Source: Urophycis tenuis
Lineage: Eukaryota; Chordata; Actinopteri; Gadiformes; Phycidae
Direction of reading: 5' to 3'
Assembly: GCA_036785325.1 (NCBI GenBank)
Contig: JAXIVH010000005.1
Coordinates: forward strand, 15,435,499-15,499,498
DNA length: 64,000 nucleotides
The notes under the pieces were generated by a model. It ran no database searches, was not told the origin of the DNA, and saw only the letters and a program-made list of their open reading frames with translations. The number at the start of each line of letters is the position of its first letter. Within the stretch, counting starts at the first letter, position 1. Both the position numbers and the translations under genes were made by a program. Positions 11,543-23,918 of this stretch are shown in pieces.

Positions 11543-14500
11543 TCAGGGCGCAGGGTCCTGGTGGGTCTGCATGCGCCTCTCGGCCGCCGCCGCCGCCATG
11601 GTCCTGCGACGCAAGGCGTGCGGGTCGGACACCACGCTGGCGACCAGGTCCTCCAGACGGGGAAGCTCCTCCTCCGGCTCCTCGGGACTCTTCTTCAGAT
11701 ATCTCCTGTGGGGGAGCGCGGTGACACACACGCACACACACACGCACACACATACATGTTAAGGACAGGGAAAAGATGTTGCACAGACCGTAGACCGCTG
11801 GTTAAACTGGGTCGCAAACCAGAAGTGGGTCTAGGGATGGGTGCAATAAACACACGTTCGTAACCGTTGGCTTTCAAAAATATGTGTTCCTACATGTGGT
11901 GTCCGTTCCATTTGGTCAACAGAGTATTAGAGACTGACACGGGGATCACATTACTGAAGAACAATACACAGAAATACACGCTGATGATCTCACTTGCTTC
12001 ACATCATACTGAGAACGCATTGATATTTATATTTATATTTTACTGCACAATATATTTTTGCCGGGTCCTGTGGCCAAAAGCACCTCAGCAGGGGGAGTCA
12101 GTGCCATGAAAAGGTTTGCTGACGGCCACAAATGAAAAGGCTGCGCGTGGATGCATCGCACCTGCGGGCTTGCTGCAGCAGCTCCTCCTTCCTCTGCTTC
12201 AGCATCAGCTGCCTCTCGTCCGCAGACTTGGAGAAGCGGCTGCCGCGGACCTCGACGTTGTCCGGCTCGGGGGTCCCCGGCTCTGCCGCCCCGCTGGGCC
12301 CGGGCTGGTCCTCCTGGGTGGGGTTCACCTGGGTGGGGGCCCGCTCCGCAGCCTGTGCAAGGAACAGCAGCACAGCCGTGACCGTGATGATTCGCTGAGA
12401 CACTGCTGCTCTGCACAGTGAGTGCTGCTCTCAAAGGAGAAGCACAGCCAATGAATGGGCTGTGGCTGGTGGACGTGTGGGTTTGCAGTTGCAGCGAGTA
12501 GCTCCACAACTCAAAGCAATTCTAATTGAAAAAGTTCATTTCAGTCAGGCCACTTCAGAGAAGCCCCAGTCAAAGTCAAAGTAGCTTTAATGTGAATTCC
12601 TGTCCTATGTCAAGACATACAAAGGAATCAAGAGGACGTTTGTCACTCTCCCACGGTGAAACAGACAAAGTGCACAGGGCACAACAGACAAGACTAGACA
12701 CTCCTATTACCAAAAGTAAACGTACAATTTCAATCAGATAAGGTGAAAAAGATCAAAAAGAGACAATAAATCAATAAATGCGCGACGTGGGATTCCGACT
12801 AACACTTATCACCACCATAAAGAGTCATAAAGTAAGAAGTCACGCGGGGACAGGCCCCGGATGCTGACCTGTGTAGGGAAGGGCACCTGGATGCGTCCCT
12901 CCAGGATGTTATCAGTGGTCAGCTCCACGGAGCGGGTCAGCTGCAGGTCCTGTAGCACCAGGTGGAACGGCACCTGGGGAAACATCTCCTGGATCTGGTG
13001 GGCCTGAGGGGTGGAGGAGCGGGGAAGGATCAGCAGGGTGCAGCAAACAGAGAAATGGAGCACTTTACTGATCTCGATGTTGGGATGTTGTCAGGGTAAC
13101 GGGCGCTCTGCTCAGAGCTAGGAACATAAACGGTAAAAATGGAGAACAGAAATAGCAATAAGCCAACGAATAAGAGGGAACAGGGAACGCAGAAAGTATA
13201 GTGCTGTTGTCACTGCGCCGCATAGATCTACGTTAGAAAGCAACCTCTAAGAGTGGAGCAATGAAGGACTGACCATGGCGTTGAGCTGGGAGTTGTTGGC
13301 CTGAGCGATGCCCAAGATGTTGGTGGTGTGCATCACTTCCACAGAGAAGCTGGGCAGCCAGCTGGCAATACGAGAGCCTGGGAGGACAGTTCATTCATGT
13401 TAACGCCTTCACGATTTGACGAATGTTACTTCATTTTATGTTCTATCGTCACAAAGATAATTACGTGACGAAGCTACAGAAAATCATCTTTTGATGTGGT
13501 TCATTAATAAAAAAAAACAACAACATTCAAAACATAACAACACACCAACGCATAACAACTCAAAAGAAAGAAACTGTATATAACGTGGTGGTGTGAGATC
13601 AGGTGTACAGAACATCAGTCCTTTCTGTCGGTGAGATTCAGTCCAGGAGCAGCCTGGACTCTTGGACTTGGAGGTCTCTTGAGTGGGTGGGAATGGTCCC
13701 GTGAGCAACATGAGGCATTCCAGCGTGGCCGATTCCATTGTCAGCGGTGCAGCCTCACCGTCAAAGTGGAAGAAGTGGTTGTGCTGGTTGACGTGCGGCC
13801 TGGCTTCGGGCGGCGGGGCCCCGGGGCCCATGTTGTCTCCCAGGGCGGCCGCCGGCGCCTGCTGAGGGGTGCCCGTCTGGGGCCCGTCCCCGTAGATGTT
13901 CAGAGACATGCGGCAGGTGGGACACGAGGTGTCCTGCTCCAGCCAGGAGCGCAGGCAGGAGCTGACACACACACACACACGCACATGCACGCACGCGCAC
14001 ACACACACACGCACACGCGCACACGCACACGCACACACACACACACACACGCACACACGCACACACACCACATAAATACCACAGCGGCCTGAATTCTGAA
14101 TGCCGTGATGCCTGACTGTGATAAACGTCATACCATGTTATCAAATTCTGTCCAGTAACCACCCTCTAAAAGCCTCCAAGATCAGCGGTAAGATGTTATC
14201 TTATCTTACGTTATCGTATTCTGTCCGGTTCTCTCTCATGGTTGAACTGCAACACGTCAACATGCCAACAATACGAGCTAACATCCCCGCCGAAATCTGA
14301 TCCCCGACCAGCGCGCTCACTTGTGAAACAGATGTCCGCAGGGCAGCTTGCGTGCCGTCACCATGGCGTCCCAGCAGATGGCACAGTCGTCGTTGTTGAG
14401 CGCTAGCTCCTCCTCGGTGGCCACCGCAAACCTGCGCTCAGAGAGACAGGCTCAGGTCCACACCGTGTAGCACGCTGCCTCCAGGGAGAGGCTAAGCAGC

Positions 14501-17500
14501 AGAGCAGCCTCAGATATATACAGTGTGTCATCCTGGAGCAGGTAGGGCTAAGGGCATTTGGCTCAAGGGTGTGTACGGTCCGTTTGCAAACAAACAGGGG
14601 TTCGAAACCCAGTGCCTTGCCATCGGTTACCAGCCGCTACACTATTGATTTATTTTCACTTCAATTGAGTCAACAGCTTTTTGCCCTCAAAGTGACTTCT
14701 GGTAAATCCGAGTACAGGGAGCAGGGACGGGGAAGGTCAGGTCAGGCCAACGACACGGGGAATCAAACCCAGTGCCTTTCGGCTAGTATTTGAATACCAC
14801 CGACCACTGCCAACATGGAACCCACACTCTACCCCCCCCCTCCCCTGCAGGCGTCTCCATCTGGCCTCCATGTTGTGCCAGCAGGCGTGCTCACCTGGCC
14901 TCCATGTTGTCGATGACGCGCAGGTAGTTCTTGTGGCGGCGGATGCGGCGCTGCACCTCGTGGAAGAGGTAGCGCAGCTGCATGAAGATCACCAGACTGG
15001 CCATGGAGAGCCAGATGTTCCCAAACAGCTGGACACAGGAGGAGCAGGAGAACAGGGGGTCAGATCAGGAGAATGGGGGTAAAGACAGGATAGCCTATTA
15101 GGATAGCCCCCCTGAGATATTCTAGAAAAATATTGAAATGTAATTAGTTATACAGTATGTAGTATAACTAATTATATTTCAGATGCCAGAGGTGTATACA
15201 AAAGCCAGGAAACACACTGATGTATAAATAATCCTACAGTAAAAGGCATTATTCATCTTCTGAAGGCAACAGTGTGTTATAACGTCAAGGAAAATAGAAT
15301 CATCAGTCAAAAATGGAGCCACGTGCTTCACCTTTGACTGAGCCACTTTGCTGGCTGGTTCACAAGGAAATGCGTCCATGCCAACACACACAATCTAAGC
15401 TAATGTATGACACAAAACAAACAGCCCAACCCCTGCAAGTAACAGAACTCTTGTTGTGTTTAGCAGAAGCTTGTATCAAAAGCGTCTAACGGCGACAGAT
15501 GCAGATATAGTCTACACTGGGAAGACTGTGGACGTGGCAATCGAACCCAGAACCTTTGGGCTGGGGGTCAAACGCCCTCCCCACTAGCCGACCCCGACTG
15601 TAGCGGTCGGCGGGGGGGGGGGGGGGGGGGGGGCGGTGCGCTCTGGGCCTTACCAGCATGTGGATGTGGTGCATGAGGTCCAGGAAGAGCATGGCCAGTT
15701 CCATAATGAAGTCTGTGTAGTACACGTACGTCCCCTTGCTCTCCCAGGTCCCAGGGTGGTTGAGGTCCCACAGGTGGATGGAGTATCTGGATGGGAGTAG
15801 AGTACATTGTAGTGCCAGTGGTACAATGCAGCGCTGCCTAGTACTCAGTATAACTCAGGCACTGGCTGGCAGAGTCAGACTTGGGGACGTTAGAATTTCC
15901 TTCAATTTAAAATTTGCAATGCACTATGGTCCTTTAATATACATCATTTATTATTATTGCACATATAATACTGCAATTGCCAATATTGTATATTTGTTTA
16001 CTTAAATACATTCTATAATTTCTGTGTTATTACCATTTTTTTTTTATGTATTGATATTTTCATGTATTGTGTGCTGCTGGTACGTCAGATGCCTAGAGGA
16101 CCCCTCTATCTGCTTCGTACCCATGTCCGGTGTCGGCACGGGGTTCAACAACGGAACAGAACCACTGGATCAGATGTCAGGAATAATATGGAGACGTTGT
16201 GATCCGATACGGCTCACTGACTGATCACCCTCTGAAATACTATGCTCATAGCAACTGAAGCTCGTGCACAACGTGCAGTATTGATAAAAAAAAACAGCGT
16301 GTGCTCTGAGCTTCTTGATTAGTGTCAGCTTAATCGTTTTTCTTTGCCCCCTTTTTGCGGCACAAAAGTCCCTTTCATGACTTAGGGTCATGAAGACAGA
16401 CAGATAGAGAGAGAGAGAGAGAGACAGACAGACGCACAGACAGAGCAAGCGAGCGAGCGAGGACTTACCGCATGATGACATGACCGGTGCGCACAGTCAC
16501 CAGCAGACACTGGGGAAGAAAACATCACGTTACACCAACTCTCTGTCTGACTGCAGCCATCACTTCTCAACAGGCACCCCGGGGTGAGGCGGTTCCAGGG
16601 GAGAGAGAGCCCCCTCACTCCGGCACATTCGTTCTGATGCCGGCGCTGATATTACCCTATAAATACAGCGTAGCTAGGCGCCGTCTCGACGCAGCCCCAC
16701 GCCTCTGGCCCGTTATGTCACCGGTCACCAAGCATCGGGTGGAAGATATCTCAGAGAAATGTTCACCACCTCAGCGGTGTGTCACTGCTGCTTGCTATGA
16801 TCCACAGCAGGCCAGGCGGGTAAACTGAGTATCAGCAAATTAGGTTTAACACGCCTGTGTCTGCAAAACACTGGCGGTTCCCAGGTATAATACTGCAGGA
16901 AGAAGAGTGCTACGTTAGGACGCCGTCTACGTGCCTTATGTATCGGGTACGTTCTGATAAGAACTTAGGTAAAATCGGCTGAATATTTGCATGAGAAAAA
17001 CTAATTATCGAGCATCCCTTGTCAATATACGATCAGTAGATCGCAAATCGGCTTAATGCTAAGGCTACAAAGAGGGCCACATACAAAGAAGATACAGCAA
17101 GGCAACATACAAAGGATACGCCGCACCGAAAAGACATAGTAAGGCTGCTTACGAAGGCAACAACGTGCAAAGCCTACAACCTACAAAGGCTACAACCTAC
17201 AAAGCCTACAACCTACAAAGGCTACAACCTACAAAGGCTACAACCTACAAAGGCTGCAGCACTCGAAGGCAGCAACACACCACAGCGACAAAATACAAAG
17301 CAGCAGACGAGGACGGCGCACGAAAGGCCACATGCGACGGCTCTCTCTCACCTCCGCGGCCATGAAGGAGAGGGTGTGCATGCCGTGCGTGGCCCCCAGC
17401 AGGCCACAGACCACGGCCAGGCCACAGCAGCCCAGCAGCAGGGACACCAGCAGGGAGAGCACCTGCACGTGGCTGTTCATGGGTGTGGTGGGGGAGAAGG

Positions 17501-19030
17501 ACAGCTGTGGAGAAGACAAACAAACACAACATGGCTGCAATTACCATTAACCATTTACACTTTTTAAACCATTTAGACTTTTTTTTTTTAATCCAAAGCA
17601 GAGACTTCCAAGACTCCGCAGAGACTTCAGATGCATGTCATTCTGGGGCAGGTAGGGGGCCGGGGCAACTCGCGGTGGGATGCCTAGGCTGCAGATATTG
17701 GGGGGGAATCGAGCCCAGTACCTCTGGGCTGGGAGTGGAAGACCCTAGCCCCGACATTATCCCGCCCCTTCACACGAGATGGATCGCTTCATTACCCCTC
17801 AGACAGGGGGACTGTTGCCTTCGCTTCCTCAGGGACTCTTCTGATGAATGCCATCAGTGAGACATTAGTGCTCACACTGCACACGCTAAGTACAAAGTGT
17901 ACCGGCAGTACAAAACACACCTTTGTGATCAGTAAACATTTGAGTATCCACAAACAACGTGTGAGGATCAAGCCGTCCAAACACATGGACAGCGGAGCGT
18001 GGTCCCAGAGCCATCATTCACGGAGCAGGACTCACAAACGGCTGCTTCCTCGGGTTCAGCTTGTGCAACCTATAGACAACCTTAAGCTTGAAGGTCTGTC
18101 TTCATAAACGCAGTTTATTCCTACTTTCCCGATAACTAGGAATGAAGAAAGACAGTAACTATTGAAAATAGACTACACACACACCAAGAAATTTGACATT
18201 ATAAAAAGGGAAGCGTTTAGAAACACCATGTACTTTTAACCCCCCCCACCCCCCCTTAAAAAAAAACAAAAAAAAAACATGGATATGTGCGAGGTGCAGC
18301 TCTGACAGTATTAGTTACCGGGCAAGTGCAGGACACTATTAATAGAGCTGGAAAGACAACATGGTGGACCTACATACAGAAGCAGCCCCTACCTTAAGAG
18401 GATGAGGTCTGAAACTACAAAACACCTTCAATAGTCATACAATGACACTAACTAACTGGAAATAACATTAGAGGACCAGTTTCCCAATAACATAACCAAC
18501 ACTTAATGAGTTTGGGAACCACAGTGCCCTATTGACCAACTACTGCACCAGTCTCCACTGAATATAATACACACACCCAAGCAGCATCCTTTATTTCAAC
18601 ATAGAGCCATCATCAAGTTGTATTTTTCTGCTTGACGTCATGCGTCACCCTGTAGAATTCAATGTAAAAACCCATTACTGCATAATGACCATTACTACAT
18701 ATGACCTCCCCATATATCATTGGCCTAAACAACACACCACAACTATGAAGACAGCCTGGTAGCCAGTAAATGTTGAGTAGTGCAACCAAATGTTTCCCAG
18801 TAATGATGGTACTCTGTGATCTCTGTGATCTGTGAGTAATTGGGAGCTCTGTGTGTAAATGGTAATCTGTGATTCAGAAAAGGTCTTCACAAGAACTGCC
18901 CTCGTAAGGATTCATAAATAAAGTCCACATTTTGATCTAATATGATATCTGGCTGGAGTTGGTCACTCCCAGGACCCATCGAAGTAAAACAAGAGAATAA
19001 GTGTGAGACAGATAGATGGAGGGAGTGTGA

Positions 19031-19077
<47 letters not shown>

Positions 19078-19407
19078 TAGGGTTAGGGTTACAATAGAGG
19101 GGGCGCGGGATACAGAGCGAGAGAGCATTGAAGAAAACGTACATATTCGAAGCGGTCTTTGCAGAGCTGGACCATGAGATGGAGGAAGACCAGGGCAGAG
19201 AACCAGAGGCACCACATGACCACCTCCTCTACCGTTTGCACATTGAGCACGCCGAAGATGAAGATGAACTTGTAGAAGACGAAGTTCCAGAACTTATCCT
19301 TCAGGTGCTGTTGGCCATGGACAGAACAGATAACATGTAATACAATACAAGGGACATTTTATACGTTTAAACTTCTATGACCTCTGTTTTTGATTTTGTT
19401 TGGTTTT

Positions 19408-19455
<48 letters not shown>

Positions 19456-20080
19456 GACATGCAGTACAACAATCAGTAGGCCAAAAGGCTTCAAGGTTTA
19501 GGTTGCATGCTCATGGAGATCCTATCTGACCGCTTCAGACCGAAGTTACAGTAAACGGTTGTGGCCTTTCCTGTTCCCGTTTCCTGTTCAAATAACCCAA
19601 CAATGAGAGCAGGCAGAAACGACGCACCTGCTTCTCGCTGACCCTCAGGGGCCCAAACACCACACACTGGATCATCTTCGCAATTAGCATCAGAGAGCAG
19701 CAAAATGTGTTCACCAAAACCTGCCAGGTGAAGAATAAACAACACATGCAATGTCAGTCCGGGTTTACGATCCACCAGGAACACTCAATCCACAAAACAC
19801 CGTCTTCACACCAACTCACCCATACAAACAGGCTGTCGGTGACCAGATACCAGAGCACAGTGCTGGCCAATTCCGTGCCTGCGATGTCACCTTCAGCGTC
19901 TTCACTCTCCACCTGAGACGCGGCGGGGCTTTGGGGTTCGTCCGTCTCCAGGCCCCCAAAGCCTTGTTCGGTGACTGTGTTGTAGGCGCTGAAGATGCTG
20001 CCGGCCAGCAGAGCCACACTCAGGGTGGTGTAGGTCTGGAGGCTGGGCCACGGAAACCTCTCCAAGAAAAGCAGCGGCAT
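11543..20080 (-). CDS. amfr: AMFR/gp78, ER-membrane E3 ubiquitin ligase
   Basis: gp78 ubiquitinates misfolded and sterol-regulated ER proteins for ERAD. Coding exons, in transcript order: 20080-19820, 19720-19628, 19307-19143, 17504-17352, 16509-16469, 15786-15654, 15028-14895, 14431-14321, 13961-13759, 13377-13274, 13003-12869, 12352-12162 and 11705-11543. All phases fit, giving 628 residues (human 643). The start MPLLFLERFPWPSLQTYTTL matches the family N-terminus. Several hydrophobic segments fill residues 1 to about 310. A RING-H2 finger follows (CAIC at about 343, then CGHLFH, CLRSWL and CPTC). Next is a CUE domain around residues 459-501 (QIQEMFPQVP, LQDLQLTRSVELTTDNILEG). The G2BR-like stretch contains RGSRFSKSADERQ. 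The C-terminal VCP-binding motif is RRRTMAAAAAERRMQ. All zinc ligands are present. Whether this is amfra or amfrb cannot be told here. Confidence 0.96.
12571..12690 (+). repeat. Interspersed repeat, second copy inverted at 56361-56485
   Basis: The block AAGTCAAAGTAGCTTT, then AAGACATACAAAGGAA, AGAGGACGTTT, CTCCCACGGTGAAACAGA and AAAGTGCACAGG recurs in reverse orientation at 56361-56485. It looks like the 3' end of a retroposon, inside amfr intron 11. Family not identified. Confidence 0.7.
13963..14068. repeat. CA/GT microsatellite abutting amfr exon 9 acceptor
   Basis: In transcript sense the intron ends in a long GT/GC-rich repeat running straight into the AG before exon 9, replacing the usual pyrimidine tract. 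Confidence 0.95.
17040..17300. repeat. Short tandem repeat in amfr intron 4
   Basis: Repeated CTACAACCTACAAAGG-like units, tight at 17165-17255 and degenerate on both sides. No gene content is seen. Confidence 0.7.
19035..19091. repeat. (AG)n followed by three telomere-type units
   Basis: A pure AG run is followed by GGGTTAGGGTTAGGGTTA at about 19074-19091, in amfr intron 3. Confidence 0.85.
19412..19453. repeat. (CA)21 microsatellite, amfr intron 2
   Basis: Pure CA dinucleotide run between coding exons 2 and 3 of amfr. Confidence 0.95.
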
Positions 20081-20764
20081 GGCGATGCTGGTGCCCTACG
20101 TCTCCCAACGTTTGTCAATTTGCACTAATCCCCCCCCCCCTCCAAAAAGTGGGACACAAAGGCAATATAACCAGCCTGACAGCAACCTGTTGAAGAAGAA
20201 ATGCGGCTTGAATGATATAAATGTGTGGGTGATTTATTTCTGTGTTATTTCAACTGCAATGTGACGGTGTACTGCCCACTGCCTAATATACAACCGGCAG
20301 TCCTTGAAGTCATTACGTTTACAAGAATATACAAGATTATATGGCAGTACACCACATAACATGGGGCAGATATTGGGGTTTAGGGGGTGCCGTAAAACGT
20401 GAAACGTGGTCTGTCTGTGAAGACAGACATTTCTGTGGGACTAAAACTGCTGTATTAAAGACACCCTGCAGACAGTGAGTGAGACGAAAACACTGATCAA
20501 GCAGGGTCTGTTCTCAAGTTAAAACATGTTTCCTCCGAGAACCTATGGCGCTTCAAGTTAGCTCTCCGGCGCATAGATAACATAACATAAGGCTTGTATG
20601 AATGATTATAGGAGCTCACGCCCCATAACCATAACCTAGTTGTCCTACACCTATATGGCTAGCTAGCGTAACTTAGCTGCAGTGCTAATGTAGGCTACGC
20701 AGCTAGCTGACGTAACTCTTCAGATCAGACAGATGCATTCACTTACGGTAAAACGTACACTTAC

Positions 20765-20925
20765 AGTTTCGCCCAATGCTTCCGCTGTAGCCACTCCGTA
20801 TGCTATATTCGATCATCTATCTCTATTCGAGTGGAGAGAGCCGTGTTGACAGCGTCGTCATGTTTATTTCAGCCTGATGGTTACGTGAGAGTGGGCCGGC
20901 GGTTGCGTGGTTTGCGCATGCGCGA
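20765..20925 (-). promoter_or_regulatory. Probable amfr promoter and first non-coding exon
   Basis: GCGCATGCGC at 20914-20923 is a perfect NRF1-type palindrome inside the only CG-rich patch upstream of the amfr start. On the minus strand a GTAAGT donor at 20764-20759 could end a non-coding first exon (20765 to about 20850). The exact transcription start and the acceptor before the ATG at 20080 are not clear from sequence. Confidence 0.45.
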
Positions 20926-20929
20926 CGAT

Positions 20930-22290
20930 TCTCACAATAACCAAAAGACCCATGCCTGCTCTGCTCCACTCTCCCAACCGTTTTGTGTTATACATGTATC
21001 CCCACAGCATCATCAGCACCCCTTTATCGACACCAAACCACGTATTACCAGATATGACACTGATATTACAGTAGCATCATCTAGCATCTCGGCCTAAGCA
21101 TTTAGAATGGAAGAAGCTGAGGGAGGTTATTTATGATCTTAACTTTATTGATGAGCAACAATCGATTCGTTGTATAACAAAGCAAAAATTGACATAATGT
21201 GCCTCTGAAACCTGCTAATTTAAACCTAGGGTACAGTTACCTCTGTTAGGTAAATCCCTGTGGCATCATTTGGAGTTTCTACTGCAAATTTTTACAAACA
21301 AGAATGTAAGCCTAACTAGTTGTTTGATTTCAGACGTTTGAATTATGCTTTCACTTTCACTTTACCACTTCAGACCCTTCCCCACACTAAGCTAGTTGAA
21401 AGTTCATAAATGCAATTCACTTGAGGTATATTTTCAGATATATATTTATACCTTTTGCAGGACAACTAATTGCACATTAATGCACAACTGCACTCTTTAA
21501 AACACTTTGTAGCTTCCTTAACTGTTTATTATATTATATTATATTGCATATTACACTGTGTTGATTGTTTATTGATATTATATATTGTTTATAGCCTTTT
21601 TATTGAATATGCAAACCTTCTTGGCAATAAACATCTTTCTGACTTCTGATATTATGTGATTTGCATAATATTTCAAATTTGTTGCAATAAATATCATTTG
21701 ACTATATACAGTATGTGTTCTATGTATGCACTATATACATAGTGCCGGCCAAATCTCACTGTTTTGTTTTCAGCCAATAAACCATTCAAAGAATGTCAAG
21801 ACTTCAGAGATAATATTGGCATGGCGCAGAGAGATGAACTCTGGTTGTACAGGTCGCTTTATTATGACACGGTCTAAAGCAGACTTAATACACACTTATG
21901 AGCAGAGTGGTAGGGGCCTGACAAGACACCACAGTCAGTTGAGCAACCCATCGCAAAAAACAACAGTCAACACAGTGAACGTAATGAAACAGCGAGCGCA
22001 AGGAACCCAACATGTCCCGAACAACTGCCTCCAAACCTTATCTAATAGCAATAACATGTAATGACACAAAATGCCAGAATGTTGCAATGCATTCTGGGAA
22101 ACACTCCCCAAACACATTACAATGTGTTTTTATTACCTGGCGCCATTTTGTAACTCAACATGGCCCTTTTATGAGAATGAGAAGTGGACTAAAGTCCTTT
22201 TGCAAGACATTGGAATAAAACAGAAGTCCACACCCACTGCTTGATTACTGCATCAGAGTCATACCGCACACACTCACTCTCTTGACTGTC
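20930..22290. other. Intergenic, no gene recognised
   Basis: AT-rich sequence between divergently oriented amfr and the first GPCR gene. The 5' UTR exon(s) and promoter of the GPCR are expected here but no convincing start was found. No domain is recognisable in the short open frames. Confidence 0.6.
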
Positions 22291-22296
22291 AGGAGA

Positions 22297-23334
22297 ATGA
22301 ACCTCTCATTGACTACAGAGCATGCCGTCACCAGCATCATGGCACCCCACACATCTTCTGTGGGTCAGACTGTTTCAGTCATCTTCCTGGGCCTGTCTTT
22401 CCTGCTGGGTGCCCCGGGTAACCTGTTGGTCATCTGGATCATCTGGAGGCACGTCAAGCCGCGCACCCATACCATCCTGCTCATTCTCCACCTGGCTGCC
22501 GCGGACCTGCTGGTACTCATCACCTTGCCTCTGTGGATCTACTCCCTGTTCTACTCCTGGGTGTTTGGAGATGTCTTCTGCAAGACCAGTGTGTACATGA
22601 TCCACGTGTGCATGTACAGCAGCATCTTCCTCATTACACTCATGAGCATTGAGCGCTTTGTGGCGGTTCGCTACCCGTTTGTCATTCTATTCTCCAGAAC
22701 CCAGACCGTTCTGGACTCCAGCCTGATTGCTGCCTGGGTCCTGGCCCTGGCCCTGGGGGTCCCTGTTATTCTGACCCAGCGTGTGGAGGAGATGGACGGG
22801 GGCGACCAGTGCCTCTTCAGGACGTACAGCTCTGTGGCTCAAGAGATAACGTGTCTTTCTCTGGAGACCATTGCAGGATTTGTGGCACCGTTCACCATCA
22901 TGTCTATCTGCTACTGTTTGGTCGCCAGCCGGCTCAGAGCAAAACGCCTCCAGGACAAAACAAAGGTGACGGTGCTGATAATCAGCTTGGTGTTGGCCTT
23001 CACCGTGTGCTGGCTGCCTCACCACATCAACAACATCATTCAGCTGGCCTGTGCCATCTGGGAAATGTCTGAGGACAGCGCCTGCGGCTCCCAAATGGCA
23101 TCCTTTATCTCCGGTGCTCTGGTGTTCATGAGCAGTTCGGTGAACCCAGTGTTGTATGCCTTCGCTGCGCGGAGATCCAAAGTACGCATCACAGGGCTGA
23201 AAATGGTCAGAATGTTTCAGGAAGTGGCAACACAGACCAAAGGTCACTGGGGAACTGGTTGTAAAGAAACAGACAGTGCTTGTGACATTGAACTAACAAA
23301 CAGAGAGCCAACTGTTGCAGACACATTGAGTTGA
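22297..23334 (+). CDS. Leukotriene B4 receptor-like GPCR, copy 1
   Basis: A class A seven-helix receptor of 345 residues in one coding exon, as is typical of LTB4 receptors. Upstream frame without an ATG exists, but the first ATG is at 22297 (MNLSLTTEH). NLS near the N-terminus is a possible N-glycosylation site. Visible landmarks: GAPGNLLVIW in TM1; HLAAADLLVLITLPLWIYSL in TM2; the ERFVAVRYPF motif after TM3, where the DRY motif is ERF; LSLETIAGFVAPF before TM5, resembling human LTB4R2; CWLPHH in TM6; and NPVLYAF in TM7. A pyrimidine-rich 3' splice-like CAG lies four bases before the ATG, so a 5' UTR intron is likely. Ligand preference (BLT1- or BLT2-type) cannot be set from sequence alone. 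Similar chemoattractant receptors remain an alternative. Confidence 0.82.
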   Translation: MNLSLTTEHAVTSIMAPHTSSVGQTVSVIFLGLSFLLGAPGNLLVIWIIWRHVKPRTHTILLILHLAAADLLVLITLPLWIYSLFYSWVFGDVFCKTSVYMIHVCMYSSIFLITLMSIERFVAVRYPFVILFSRTQTVLDSSLIAAWVLALALGVPVILTQRVEEMDGGDQCLFRTYSSVAQEITCLSLETIAGFVAPFTIMSICYCLVASRLRAKRLQDKTKVTVLIISLVLAFTVCWLPHHINNIIQLACAIWEMSEDSACGSQMASFISGALVFMSSSVNPVLYAFAARRSKVRITGLKMVRMFQEVATQTKGHWGTGCKETDSACDIELTNREPTVADTLS

Positions 23335-23452
23335 AAAATTGTAAATTGATAGATTAATTTGATGATAAAGGAATATGTTGGATTTTATACGTTGGATTTG
23401 AAGCTTACAATTGTATTGAACTGTATTACCTCAATTGAAATGTGAAACATTG

Positions 23453-23514
23453 TTGTTGTTGTTGTTGTATTGTATTGTATTGTATTGTATTGTATTGTAT
23501 TGTATTGTATTGTG
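23453..23514. repeat. (TTG)n then (TATTG)n tandem repeat
   Basis: Trinucleotide then pentanucleotide repeats just after copy 1. The rest of the interval 23335-23918 holds a (CA)n at 23821-23862 and no other recognisable element. Confidence 0.9.
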
Positions 23515-23829
23515 GGTTCGGTATTTCTTCTGTGCCGCATAGTATAGTAGCCATGTCATATAGCAGCGGGATGTTGAAATAGAATTTCGATTTTCAAGTG
23601 TTTTTTATTTTATTTTATTTAAACCAAAAAACAAATGTATTCGCTTGAACTTCCTAACCTTTATTTCCATTCCATTCCAATTGAGCTTTTTCATGACCAG
23701 CCCAATGGATGAGTCACTGGGTCTCTGAAAAGCCCTGTGAAATACCTACTTCCTGTCCGCTCAGAAGGCACAGAAGGAAGTGGCGGCTTGCTTGGACAGC
23801 ACTTTTTGTACGAGGACACTAACACACAC

Positions 23830-23862
<33 letters not shown>

Positions 23863-23918
23863 TTTACACACAGATGTAGTATCGGACAAACGTTTTGGCT
23901 TCGTCCTCTTCAGAAGCC

